From: Bradyrhizobium murdochi
Lineage (GTDB): Bacteria > Pseudomonadota > Alphaproteobacteria > Rhizobiales > Xanthobacteraceae
DNA length: 64,000 bases
Assembly (NCBI RefSeq): GCF_000472965.1
Contig: NZ_AXAU01000001.1
Location: forward strand, 62,001 to 126,000
Reading direction: 5' to 3'
Part shown: positions 36,459-43,761 of the stretch, one piece after another
Layout: every line of letters begins with the position of its first letter
Numbering within the stretch: position 1 is the stretch's first letter
The notes under the pieces: model-generated
Databases searched by the model: none
Seen by the model: the letters and a program-made list of their open reading frames with translations, nothing else
What the model was told of the DNA's origin: nothing
Made by a program: the position numbers and the translations under genes

Positions 36459-37075
36459 TATGCCTCGTGATCTGCTTGGATCGATGTGAAGATGGAGGGC
36501 GTCTCGACCTCGATGGCGTACGGCCTGAGCTCGACACTTGCTACCGAGAGACGGTTAAACAGATCGCGACGTCGCGCGAGCGGCCACCAATCGTAGAGAA
36601 AGATTTCGAGAGGTCGCCAGTTGGCGACCCAGCCAAGAATCAAGAAGCTCTCTTCAGCCAATCTCTTGATCGCGGCTTCCGCCAGATAGCCAGCAGCTAA
36701 ATGAGCCAGTAAAAGACAGGCAGCAAGAATTGAAGCGCCAATTGCAAGCGAGCGGCGGCCTACTCGAAACAGTTCATTTAGATCACGCTGAACGACGACG
36801 ACACGGCCAGCAAAATAGCGATTGAATGCATCGGCAAGCTCCTTCGACGTCATTACCTGTGATTGGAGCGCTGGAGTATGCACCACAATTCTGAGGGGTC
36901 GCCTAGTCGGCATCTCTTGCGCCCACCCCACGATGTAATCCTCGGCCTCATCAGCGAGATCTTTTTCCCGGAACGGAAAGGGGTCGAGCGTATGAAATAG
37001 CTGCGCGATGTCGTTTACACGAATTTCGATGAGGTCTTCCGCGATCTCCGGCGCCGGCTTGTTGTTGGTCGCCAT
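36458..37075 (-). CDS. Membrane protein of unknown function
   Basis: 205 residues from the ATG at 37075 (MATNNKPAPEIAED); a TTG at 37132 or ATG at 37117 would add up to 19 residues. The first 100 residues look soluble (IEIRVNDIAQLFHTLDPFPFREKDLADEAEDYI), a region that might be a small alpha/beta domain; then one or two membrane helices near 110-130 (IGASILAACLLLAHLAAGYL) and a closing soluble stretch. Family not recognised. Its stop overlaps the start of the ATPase gene, so it is probably a partner of the pump or of the YqjD/E group. Confidence 0.7.
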   Translation of the reverse strand: MATNNKPAPEIAEDLIEIRVNDIAQLFHTLDPFPFREKDLADEAEDYIVGWAQEMPTRRPLRIVVHTPALQSQVMTSKELADAFNRYFAGRVVVVQRDLNELFRVGRRSLAIGASILAACLLLAHLAAGYLAEAAIKRLAEESFLILGWVANWRPLEIFLYDWWPLARRRDLFNRLSVASVELRPYAIEVETPSIFTSIQADHEA

Positions 37076-37128
37076 AGACTGTTGCCTTGCTTCGAGTTCC
37101 CAAAAGGCCGAGGACATGCCTCTGGTGA

Positions 37129-37551
37129 TCAAAGATAGGACACGGTCGCTACCCGATAGGTGTGCATCTTGCCGCCTTCGTTGATCGAAACGTATTCGCC
37201 GACGACGAAGCGCTCATCCGCAAAGTGAAAGCCGACCTCATCGGTCAGATCGGTCTCGCCGTCATAGTGGAAGGCCCAACCGCCGCCCGGCTGGTGCACG
37301 AGATGGCCATGCTTGTCCTGCGCGTCCGGGCGCTGACGCACGATCCGGCAGGCATCGCGATACTCCCGCCAGAGTTCTGCATCGATGCGGTCCTCGGAAT
37401 CGAGCGGAGCGACAATGATGTAGGCTATATCAGCATCGCCCTCGGGATGACCGGGTTCGCGGGCGAGTGCGACACGAACTTGCCGGAATTGCGGCGGCAG
37501 GGAAGCGTTGAGAATCGGCTTCGGCTGGGTCTTGGCTCTGGTCTTGGACAC
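37129..37551 (-). CDS. Conserved-looking soluble protein, function unknown
   Basis: 140 residues from a GTG at 37551 that has GGAG 8 bp upstream. No ATG occurs in the right place and the open frame further back lies over another gene. The core runs FRQVRVALAREPGHPEGDAD ... YIIVAPLDSEDRIDAELWREYRDACRIVRQRPD and ends EGGKMHTYRVATVSYL; GGGWAFHYDGETDLTDEVGF is prominent. No membrane segment. I do not recognise the family. Lies 50 bp after the YqjE-like gene and just before the membrane protein at 37075. Confidence 0.72.
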   Translation of the reverse strand: MSKTRAKTQPKPILNASLPPQFRQVRVALAREPGHPEGDADIAYIIVAPLDSEDRIDAELWREYRDACRIVRQRPDAQDKHGHLVHQPGGGWAFHYDGETDLTDEVGFHFADERFVVGEYVSINEGGKMHTYRVATVSYL

Positions 37552-37601
37552 CTCGTTTGGCTCCTTGGGTTTATGGCATAAGGGTGCTGCCTCCGCCGGG
37601 C

Positions 37602-38087
37602 TCAGCTTGGCTCGGCCGTGGCCGCAGGGGCGGGTGCTCTGGATTTCTTCAGGCTCTTGAGGATGATTGTGACCAGCGGCACCAGCACCAGCGGCAGCGC
37701 GCTGTTCAGGGGACGCTGCACCATGCCGGTGAATTGCGATTGCAGCGCGCGGGCCTCGCTCTGCAAGGCGTCGACCGCGGAGCCGTGAATTTCGGTCGCC
37801 AGTTCGAGTTCGCGGCCTGCGGGCGGCCTTCCTCCAACGACGAACAAGACGGCCGCGATCACGAAATTGGCGGTGCCGAGAATTGCCGCCGCAGAAATCG
37901 CGCTCCAGATCTGCACCAGTGCGAAATAGGTCGATAGCTCCAGCATCAACAACCCAAAGGCCGCAATCAGCGCGGCGAACGCCCGCAGGCCGAGCCCGAC
38001 CAGCATGTGCCGCATACGGATCTCCGCGATGATGCGGTCGGTTCGCCACAGCGCGCGCAGCTGCTTGACGACGTTCTCGCTGTTCAC
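37602..38087 (-). CDS. YqjE-like membrane protein (holin-X/DUF1469 type)
   Basis: 161 residues with two close membrane helices at about 30-55 and 60-86 (LGLRAFAALIAAFGLLMLEL and the ILGTANFVIAAVLFVVGG helix), a helical middle, and a third hydrophobic stretch near 128-143. This is the layout of YqjE-like proteins, normally encoded beside YqjD/ElaB-type genes, as here with one base between the genes. Proposed roles are at the membrane, for example near ribosomes in stationary phase; none is certain. Confidence 0.75.
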   Translation of the reverse strand: MNSENVVKQLRALWRTDRIIAEIRMRHMLVGLGLRAFAALIAAFGLLMLELSTYFALVQIWSAISAAAILGTANFVIAAVLFVVGGRPPAGRELELATEIHGSAVDALQSEARALQSQFTGMVQRPLNSALPLVLVPLVTIILKSLKKSRAPAPAATAEPS

Positions 38088-38088
38088 G

Positions 38089-38364
38089 TCAGTGCCTCCT
38101 CAGCATGAAACCGATGGCGACGCCGAGCGCGAAGGCGGATGCCAGCGCCGCAATCGGCCGCTCCGCGATCATTTTCTCGACGTGCTGTTCTTCGTCGCTC
38201 ACGGTCTCAGCGAGTTCGTCCAAGGTGTCCTTGATCTGCCCGGCCAGTGCCTCGGTGCGGCTCTTCGTGGCGTCGAACATATCGTCGGCGGACGTAGTCA
38301 ACAGGCGCGACATTTCGCTTTTGAGCGCCTGCAACTCGTCACCCAGCCCGCTTGATTTGAACAT
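38089..38364 (-). CDS. DUF883 (ElaB/YqjD-like) protein
   Basis: 91 residues. A long helix (LGDELQALKSEMSRLLTTSADDMFDATKSRTEALA) leads to a C-terminal membrane helix, RPIAALASAFALGVAIGFMLRR, the tail-anchor of ElaB/YqjD/DUF883 proteins. YqjD of E. coli anchors inactive ribosomes to the membrane. ATG at 38364 (a GTG lies one codon earlier). First gene of the minus-strand group reaching to 33894; a FixK box lies 66 bp upstream. Confidence 0.85.
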   Translation of the reverse strand: MFKSSGLGDELQALKSEMSRLLTTSADDMFDATKSRTEALAGQIKDTLDELAETVSDEEQHVEKMIAERPIAALASAFALGVAIGFMLRRH

Positions 38365-38423
38365 CACGTTCGTTTTCGTGGTTGGCGTCTGTGGAACTCT
38401 AGGCGAGCCCGCAGCAACATCGT

Positions 38424-38437
38424 TTGATTTGGGTCAA
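38424..38437 (-). promoter_or_regulatory. FixK box reading into the DUF883-ATPase group
   Basis: Plus-strand TTGATTTGGGTCAA, full consensus. Centre 66 bp before the ATG at 38364 on the minus strand, the standard spacing here. It lies 44 bp from a second box that fits the plus-strand gene. Confidence 0.78.
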
Positions 38438-38467
38438 CTTCGGTGTTCCAGAGCGGCACTCGGCGCT

Positions 38468-38481
38468 TTGAGGCAGGTCAA
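38468..38481 (+). promoter_or_regulatory. FixK box for the Mla-type transporter
   Basis: TTGAGGCAGGTCAA, consensus core with TTGAG left half, as in the box before fixG. Centre 66 bp before the TTG start at 38541. Confidence 0.68.
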
Positions 38482-38540
38482 CATCGGGGCGGCGCGAGCG
38501 GCCTAGAAAAGGTGCGCGCTGTAATTGAGGGAATATCATC

Positions 38541-39677
38541 TTGGCGAGCGTACCCCTGTTAACGGCCACGCCATCGGGCGATGCGCTCGAACTGCGCCCA
38601 GGCGGGTCCTGGACGGCGGCGAATGCGGCCACGCTTGAACAGCTTTCCGACGGCGTTGCACCGGAATTCGATCGGGCTGGCGTCGTCAAGATCGATATGG
38701 CCGGGGTGCGCGAACTCGACACGCTCGGTGCCTGGCTACTGGAAAAAATGTCGCGGCGGGCGACCACCGCCGGTCACCGCGCCGAAGTCGTTGGCATCGC
38801 CGATAATTACACCGGCCTGATCGAGGAGGTCCGTCAGGTCAATCGGCGAACGCCGGCGCCGGTCCCGGCGCGCAACCCCGTCTTGGCGAAACTCGGGGAT
38901 ATCGGCCGGGGCACCATCGGCGCGAGCGAAGACGTAATGGCGTTCCTGCAGATGCTGGGTTCGCTGTGCATCGCCATCCTGGGCGTCGCGCGCCGGCCGC
39001 GATCGCTGCGGCTGACGTCGCTGACCTACCAGTTCTACCGCGTCGGCTGGCAGGCGATACCCATCATCGTGCTGATCACCTTCCTGATCGGCGCCATCAT
39101 TGCGCAGCAGGGCATTTTCCATTTCCGCAAGTTCGGCGCGGACTCCTATGTCGTCGACATGGTCGGCATTCTCGTGCTGCGCGAACTCGGCGTTCTGATC
39201 GTCGCCATCATGGTCGCGGGACGTTCGGGTAGCGCCTACACCGCCGAACTCGGCTCGATGAAGATGCGCGAGGAAATCGACGCGCTGTCGACCATGGGAC
39301 TGGATCCGATCGAGGTCCTGATGCTGCCGCGGATCGTCGCGCTGGTTTGCGCGCTGCCGATCCTGAGCTTCATCGGCTCGATGGCGGCGCTCTACGGCGG
39401 CGGCCTCGTCGCCTGGTTCTATGGCGGCATGGATCCGGCAATTTTCATCGCGCGGTTGCATGACGCCGTCTCCGTCACCCATTTCGAGGTCGGCATCATC
39501 AAGGCGCCGTTCATGGCGCTGGTGATCGGAATCGTCGCCTGCAGCGAGGGCCTGCGCGTGAAGGGCAGCGCGGCGTCGCTCGGCAAGCAGACCACGACGT
39601 CGGTGGTGAAGTCGATCTTCCTCGTGATCGTGCTCGATGGGTTGTTTGCGGTGTTCTTTGCGTCGATCGGAATGTAG
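38541..39677 (+). CDS. mlaE: MlaE-type lipid-transport permease with N-terminal STAS-like domain
   Basis: 378 residues from a TTG start preceded by GAGGGA. Residues 1-100 form a STAS-like domain (VVKIDMAGVRELDTLGAWLLEKM), as in the double-domain MlaE proteins; in E. coli STAS is the separate protein MlaB. Then the permease: FLIGAIIAQQGIFHFRKFGADSY, VGILVLRELGVLIVAIMVAGRSGSAYTAELGSM and KAPFMALVIGIVACSEGLRVKGSAASLG. Moves phospholipids or other hydrophobic compounds between the membranes. The next gene starts 2 bp after. Confidence 0.92.
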   Translation: MASVPLLTATPSGDALELRPGGSWTAANAATLEQLSDGVAPEFDRAGVVKIDMAGVRELDTLGAWLLEKMSRRATTAGHRAEVVGIADNYTGLIEEVRQVNRRTPAPVPARNPVLAKLGDIGRGTIGASEDVMAFLQMLGSLCIAILGVARRPRSLRLTSLTYQFYRVGWQAIPIIVLITFLIGAIIAQQGIFHFRKFGADSYVVDMVGILVLRELGVLIVAIMVAGRSGSAYTAELGSMKMREEIDALSTMGLDPIEVLMLPRIVALVCALPILSFIGSMAALYGGGLVAWFYGGMDPAIFIARLHDAVSVTHFEVGIIKAPFMALVIGIVACSEGLRVKGSAASLGKQTTTSVVKSIFLVIVLDGLFAVFFASIGM

Positions 39678-39679
39678 CG

Positions 39680-40456
39680 ATGCAGGAAACCGCAGAACCG
39701 TTTGCCATTCGCATACGCGATCTCGTGGTTGGATTTCGTCGCCATGTCGTGATCGACCACCTCGCCCTGGCTGTGCGCCGCGGCGAAATCCTCGGCCTGG
39801 TCGGCGCTTCCGGCGGCGGCAAGTCGGTGCTGATGCGGACCATCATCGGCCTAATACAGCGGCGGAGCGGCGAGATCGAGGTGATGGGTTCCCCGATCAA
39901 TCATGATCGCACCACGCCGAGCGCCGCCGGGCGGTGGGGCATCTTGTTTCAGCAGGGCGCGCTGTTCTCGTCGCTCACGGTGCGGCAAAACATCCAGTTT
40001 CCGCTGCGTGAAAATCACGTGCTGTCGGACGCCTTGATGGATGAGATCGCGACCGCCAAGCTCGAAATGGTTGGTCTAACGCCGGAGGACGGCGACAAGT
40101 TTCCTGCCGAACTGTCCGGCGGCATGACCAAGCGCGTGGCGCTGGCGCGAGCGCTCGCGCTCGATCCCGCGATTGTGTTTCTCGACGAGCCGACCTCAGG
40201 GCTCGATCCGATTGCCGCCGGCGATTTCGACGCCCTGATCAAGACATTGCAAAAAACACTGGGGCTGACGGTATTCATGGTCACCCATGACCTCGCAAGC
40301 CTCAATACCGTCTGCGACCGCGTCGCGGCGCTGGCTGATGGCAAGATTGTCGCCATTGGGCCGATGCGCGAACTGCTTCAATCCGAGCATCCCTGGGTGC
40401 GGGCCTATTTTCACGGCAAGCGTTCCCAGATGCTGCAACCAAAGCGAGCTGACTAA
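39680..40456 (+). CDS. mlaF: MlaF-type ABC transporter ATP-binding protein
   Basis: 258 residues. Walker A VGASGGGKSVLMRTIIGL (the GGGKSV form is typical of MlaF), Q-loop LFQQGALFSSLTVRQNIQ, signature LSGGMTKRVALARALA, Walker B FLDEPTSGLDPI, and MVTHDLASLNT. Energises the permease encoded before it. The last A of its TAA stop is the first base of the next gene's ATG. Confidence 0.94.
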   Translation: MQETAEPFAIRIRDLVVGFRRHVVIDHLALAVRRGEILGLVGASGGGKSVLMRTIIGLIQRRSGEIEVMGSPINHDRTTPSAAGRWGILFQQGALFSSLTVRQNIQFPLRENHVLSDALMDEIATAKLEMVGLTPEDGDKFPAELSGGMTKRVALARALALDPAIVFLDEPTSGLDPIAAGDFDALIKTLQKTLGLTVFMVTHDLASLNTVCDRVAALADGKIVAIGPMRELLQSEHPWVRAYFHGKRSQMLQPKRAD

Positions 40457-41559
40457 TGGAAACCCGCGCTCCCTTCGTGCTCGTAGGCGCCTTCGTGCTG
40501 GCGGCCATCCTGGCTGTGTTCGGCTTCGTCTACTGGCTGCAGAATACCGGCGGGCTCGGTCCGCGCACGAGCTACCACGTGCAGTTCGAGGGTTCGGTGC
40601 CCGGGCTGCTGGTCGGCGCTGCCGTTCTGTTCAACGGCGTACGGGTTGGCGAGGTGATCGAGCTCGGCCTTACACCCGACAGCCCGCGCGGCGTCAACGC
40701 GACGATCTCGGTAGCATCGACCACGCCGGTGCGCGCAGACACCAAGGTCGGTCTGGAGTTTCAGGGCCTGACCGGCGTGCCAGTGGTCGCGCTCGAAGGC
40801 GGCACGCAGGTCACAAAGCGCGGCGAGATGCCGACGCTTGTTGCCGAGCGCGGCGCGGGACAGGGCATGACGCAGGCAGCGCGCGATGCACTGCGCAAGG
40901 TGGATTCGGTGCTGACGGAGAATTCGGGAGCGTTGAAGGACACCATCGCCAATTTCAAGGTGTTTTCGGAAGGCTTGGCCCGCAACACCGGCAAGCTCGA
41001 TGGCATTGTCGCCGGCCTCGAACGCATGACCGGCGCGACCGCTCCGCCGCCAAAAATCACTTATGATCTTCGCGCGCTGCAAAATCCAGGACCGGCAGGC
41101 AAGATCATCAATGTGCAATGGGCGATCCCGGAGCCGACCGCCGTGGCGATGCTGGAGACGCAGCGCTTCCTCTTTTCGCCGGCGCAGGAATATCCGGGCT
41201 TTGCGGAAGCCATGTGGGCCGACGCGTTGCCGAAACTGATCCAGGCGCGGCTGATCGAAAGCTTTGAGAATTACGACATTGCGCATGCGCCGCTTCGGAT
41301 GGCCGATATCGGGCAGACCGAATTCCAGCTGCTTATCGATGTCAGGCGGTTCCGCATCGCCGTCGAGTCGGGACCTGTCGCCGAAATTGGATTGTCAGCC
41401 AGGATCATCGACAAGAACGGCAAGGTCGTCGCCTCGCGGCTGTTCGAGGACAGCGAGAAGCTCGGCAAGCTCGACCCTCAGGCAGCCGTTGCCGCCTTCA
41501 ATGCTGCATTTGGCCGAATGGCAAGAGATATGATCGCCTGGACGGTGCAGGCTTTGTAG
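40456..41559 (+). CDS. MCE (MlaD-type) protein fused to PqiC-like auxiliary domain
   Basis: 367 residues. Membrane anchor at about 9-28 (LVGAFVLAAILAVFGFVYWL), MCE domain at about 38-115 (YHVQFEGSVPGLLVGAAVLFNGVRVGEV), a helical part to about 195 (TLVAERGAGQGMTQAARDALRK). A second domain from about 200 to the end (YDLRALQNPG ... QLLIDVRRFRIAVESG ... VVASRLFEDSEKLGKLDPQAAVAAFNAAFGRM) has the build of the ABC-type auxiliary lipoprotein PqiC/DUF330. PqiC is normally a separate outer-membrane lipoprotein; here it has no lipobox and is attached to the inner-membrane MCE chain. Confidence 0.88.
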   Translation: METRAPFVLVGAFVLAAILAVFGFVYWLQNTGGLGPRTSYHVQFEGSVPGLLVGAAVLFNGVRVGEVIELGLTPDSPRGVNATISVASTTPVRADTKVGLEFQGLTGVPVVALEGGTQVTKRGEMPTLVAERGAGQGMTQAARDALRKVDSVLTENSGALKDTIANFKVFSEGLARNTGKLDGIVAGLERMTGATAPPPKITYDLRALQNPGPAGKIINVQWAIPEPTAVAMLETQRFLFSPAQEYPGFAEAMWADALPKLIQARLIESFENYDIAHAPLRMADIGQTEFQLLIDVRRFRIAVESGPVAEIGLSARIIDKNGKVVASRLFEDSEKLGKLDPQAAVAAFNAAFGRMARDMIAWTVQAL

Positions 41560-41591
41560 GGCAAGGCGTGACCAGTCCGCGTGAGCGTGGA

Positions 41592-42173
41592 CTAACGCGC
41601 GTTTGCGCCCAGTTTGCGCATATTCTTAAGCCAGCTGGATTTCCTGGCAGCGGAAGCGCTCTCGATCATGCCGAACATCGTCACCCGGACCGGCGAGAAG
41701 CCGACGAACTCAAATATGTTTCGGCGCAGTCCGCGGATGCCATGACTGCAAAAGAAGATCCGGTAGAGCCAGGCCGGCATCCCCATGGTGACGACGAGAT
41801 GCGCCGAGCGGCCAGCTAATAGCTTCTTGACTCCTTTTTTCTCGTAACTGAAGGCCACGCCGGGGCGAATGATCTGTTCCAGAAACGCCTTGACCAGCGC
41901 AGGCGCCGTGCCGAGCCACAATGGAAAGATCAACACAATATGGTCTGACGCGGCGATAGCATCGGCTGCAGGCTTCAGCGGAGGCGGTACCACGCCCGAA
42001 TTGAATTCTTCCACAGTTCTAAGCCACGGAAAGTCGAGGCCCGCGATCTCGACCGAGGTGATGACGTGGCCGGCCTGCGTGGCTGCATCGGCATAGGCGT
42101 CGGCCAGCGCATGACAAAGATGACGGCGCGAGGAATCCGGATGCCCCTGAATGACGGTAATCTTGCTCGGCAT
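41592..42173 (-). CDS. NAD(P)H-dependent flavodoxin-fold oxidoreductase
   Basis: 193 residues. KITVIQGHPDSSRRHLCHALADAY at the start binds FMN or FAD phosphate, and IVLIFPLWLGTAPALVKAFLEQIIRPGVAFSY is the second flavin-binding block. Family of KefF/MdaB/NQO-like quinone reductases. It is 52 bp after the cytochrome c gene on the same strand, so the FixK box at 42618 probably controls both. Electron acceptor unknown. Confidence 0.9.
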   Translation of the reverse strand: MPSKITVIQGHPDSSRRHLCHALADAYADAATQAGHVITSVEIAGLDFPWLRTVEEFNSGVVPPPLKPAADAIAASDHIVLIFPLWLGTAPALVKAFLEQIIRPGVAFSYEKKGVKKLLAGRSAHLVVTMGMPAWLYRIFFCSHGIRGLRRNIFEFVGFSPVRVTMFGMIESASAARKSSWLKNMRKLGANAR

Positions 42174-42225
42174 GGCGTTATGTCACCGCTTGCGGTGTCA
42201 GAATTCGGTTGGCTCTGCGATCCCG

Positions 42226-42543
42226 TTATTCGAGCGTCTTCAGATAAGACAGCAGATCGCCGATCTGGTCAGGCTCGAGCTGGAAAGCGGGCATGGTGGG
42301 GTGACCGGTATAGATGCCTTCGGCCAGAGCCTCTCCAAGGGTCTCGATCGGGTAACGCTTGTGCAGCGTCCGGAACGGCGGTGCGACTTTGAGTGGACTC
42401 GGGGTAACCTTGTCGATCGAATGGCACTTCGCGCAGTTGTTCAGCGCAAACATCTTCCCGCGCTGCTCTTGCGGCGAAGCTGCCGCTGCCGTCGTCAATG
42501 TAATCAGTGTAGCCGCTAGCGGCATCAACATTCTTGCGATCAT
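42226..42543 (-). CDS. Small periplasmic class I cytochrome c
   Basis: 105 residues. Signal peptide MIARMLMPLAATLITLTTAAAAS; haem motif C37-x2-C40-H41 in NNCAKCH; the distal methionine is in HPTMPAFQL (about M82). The fold is the short mitochondrial type ending LLSYLKTLE. Exported to the periplasm, where it could carry electrons to the cbb3 oxidase or to a denitrification enzyme. Confidence 0.92.
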   Translation of the reverse strand: MIARMLMPLAATLITLTTAAAASPQEQRGKMFALNNCAKCHSIDKVTPSPLKVAPPFRTLHKRYPIETLGEALAEGIYTGHPTMPAFQLEPDQIGDLLSYLKTLE

Positions 42544-42617
42544 TGCAGCTTCAACTCCGTGGAAAGATGCGGCTTTCCAGCCTGAGTTGCACTGTGAAGG
42601 CTTAATCGGCGGCCGGT

Positions 42618-42631
42618 TTGATCTGGATCAA
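42618..42631. promoter_or_regulatory. FixK/Fnr box between cytochrome c and the Fnr-type regulator
   Basis: TTGATCTGGATCAA, full palindromic match. Centre 81 bp before the cytochrome c ATG on the minus strand and 135 bp before the regulator ATG on the plus strand; the first fits better, but both could be served. Confidence 0.82.
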
Positions 42632-42759
42632 TCAGGCGGCGCCGGATCCGCTAGAATGAATCATATTTCCGAGCCCTCGAGCCAAGGCTGAGCAAACTGG
42701 CTGGGAGATACGGCTGCCGCGAGAAATGGCGGTCGATCGGCGCTCGAACGGGCAGGGCA

Positions 42760-43479
42760 ATGATACGAACCATCTCTCCGAATCCAAACCGGGCCAATTT
42801 CGGCCGCTGCTCGGCCTGCACCGTCAGGTCGCTCAGCGTCTGCGGCGCGCTCGATCAGGCCGATCTGAGCGAGTTCGAACGGATCGCCCGTCACGTTCAT
42901 CTGGCTGCCAACGAGGCGCTTTTCACTGCAGGCCAGCTCGCGCATTCCGTGCATAATCTGACCGCGGGTGTCGCGCGTCTGTACAAGCTGCTGCCGGACG
43001 GACGGCGGCAGGTGATCGGTTTTGCGCTGCCCGGGGATTTTCTCGGCGTGGCGCCGTCCGATCGCTACGGTTTCTCGGCGGATGCCGTCGATTCCGTTTC
43101 GGCGTGTCGGCTCTCCAAGGAGGCGTTCAGGCATTTCATTGAGCAGAGGCCGCATTTCCTGGTCCGGATCAACGAGTTTGCCGCACGGGAACTCTCGCTG
43201 GCGCAGGAGCAAATGCTCTTGTTGGGCCGGCGCACTGCGGAAGAAAAGGTCGCGTCCTTCCTGGTCGGCTGGCGGCGGCGCCTGGCCCATATCGGGGACG
43301 AGCGCCAGATCATCGTGCTGCCCATGAGCCGACAGGATATTGCCGACTATCTCGGCCTGACCATCGAAACCGTGAGCCGTACGCTGACCCGGTTCGAGCG
43401 TGAAAAAATGCTCATCATCGTCAACGGCGGTGTTCGTCTGCTGGACGCGGCACGGGCCGCAGCCATGGCCGCGGCATGA
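42760..43479 (+). CDS. Fnr-type regulator with [4Fe-4S] cysteines (FnrN/FixK1/AadR group)
   Basis: 239 residues. N-terminal C17-x2-C20-x7-C28 and a further C116 in VSACRLSK match the four cluster ligands of rhizobial FnrN and Bradyrhizobium FixK1, so this protein should sense oxygen itself. Effector-type beta barrel LYKLLPDGRRQVIGFALPGDFLG and helix-turn-helix DIADYLGLTIETVSRTLTRF, with the same recognition residues as FixK at 10881. Both regulators should therefore read the same boxes. FixK1 in Bradyrhizobium is itself under FixK2; the box at 42618 allows this. Confidence 0.9.
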   Translation: MIRTISPNPNRANFGRCSACTVRSLSVCGALDQADLSEFERIARHVHLAANEALFTAGQLAHSVHNLTAGVARLYKLLPDGRRQVIGFALPGDFLGVAPSDRYGFSADAVDSVSACRLSKEAFRHFIEQRPHFLVRINEFAARELSLAQEQMLLLGRRTAEEKVASFLVGWRRRLAHIGDERQIIVLPMSRQDIADYLGLTIETVSRTLTRFEREKMLIIVNGGVRLLDAARAAAMAAA

Positions 43480-43507
43480 TGTATCTTGCTCTGGAGCGCA
43501 CATCCGT

Positions 43508-43521
43508 TTGATCCAGGTCAA
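43508..43521 (+). promoter_or_regulatory. FixK/Fnr box upstream of the 46-residue peptide and hemN
   Basis: TTGATCCAGGTCAA, full consensus. Centre 58 bp before the ATG at 43573. Confidence 0.85.
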
Positions 43522-43572
43522 AGCTCGAATAAGGCCGCATAGGCATCATTCCTCCACACAGGAGATCAGCCT

Positions 43573-43713
43573 ATGCCAATCGATTCGTTAATTGTTGCCA
43601 TCTGCGTCCTCGCGATGTTCGTGGTGTTTGGTGCGGTGCTGTTCTGGGGTGACATGCAGACCCGTCCCAAACAATTGGCCCAGCAATCTGCCATCAAACG
43701 TCGGGCCTTCTGA
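43573..43713 (+). CDS. 46-residue single-span membrane peptide
   Basis: Starts MPIDSLIVAICVLAMF with AGGAGATC 8 bp before the ATG. One membrane helix covers about residues 6-25 (ends GAVLFWGDMQT), followed by a basic tail (RPKQLAQQSAIKRRAF). By charge the C-terminus should lie in the cytoplasm. It follows a perfect FixK box and ends 48 bp before hemN, so it is likely the first gene of that message. Size and shape recall the small helper subunits of terminal oxidases such as FixQ, but the sequence is different. Function unknown. Confidence 0.8.
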   Translation: MPIDSLIVAICVLAMFVVFGAVLFWGDMQTRPKQLAQQSAIKRRAF

Positions 43714-43761
43714 TATCGGGCAGTAGCCCGGCATGATGACCTGCAGGAAGAGGGCACCGCT

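Noticed and set aside
37129..38049. 306-codon minus-strand frame covering the YqjE-like gene
   Set aside because: Only the last 140 codons look coding; the first part is a shadow of the YqjE-like gene. The GTG at 37551 with GGAG is the better start.
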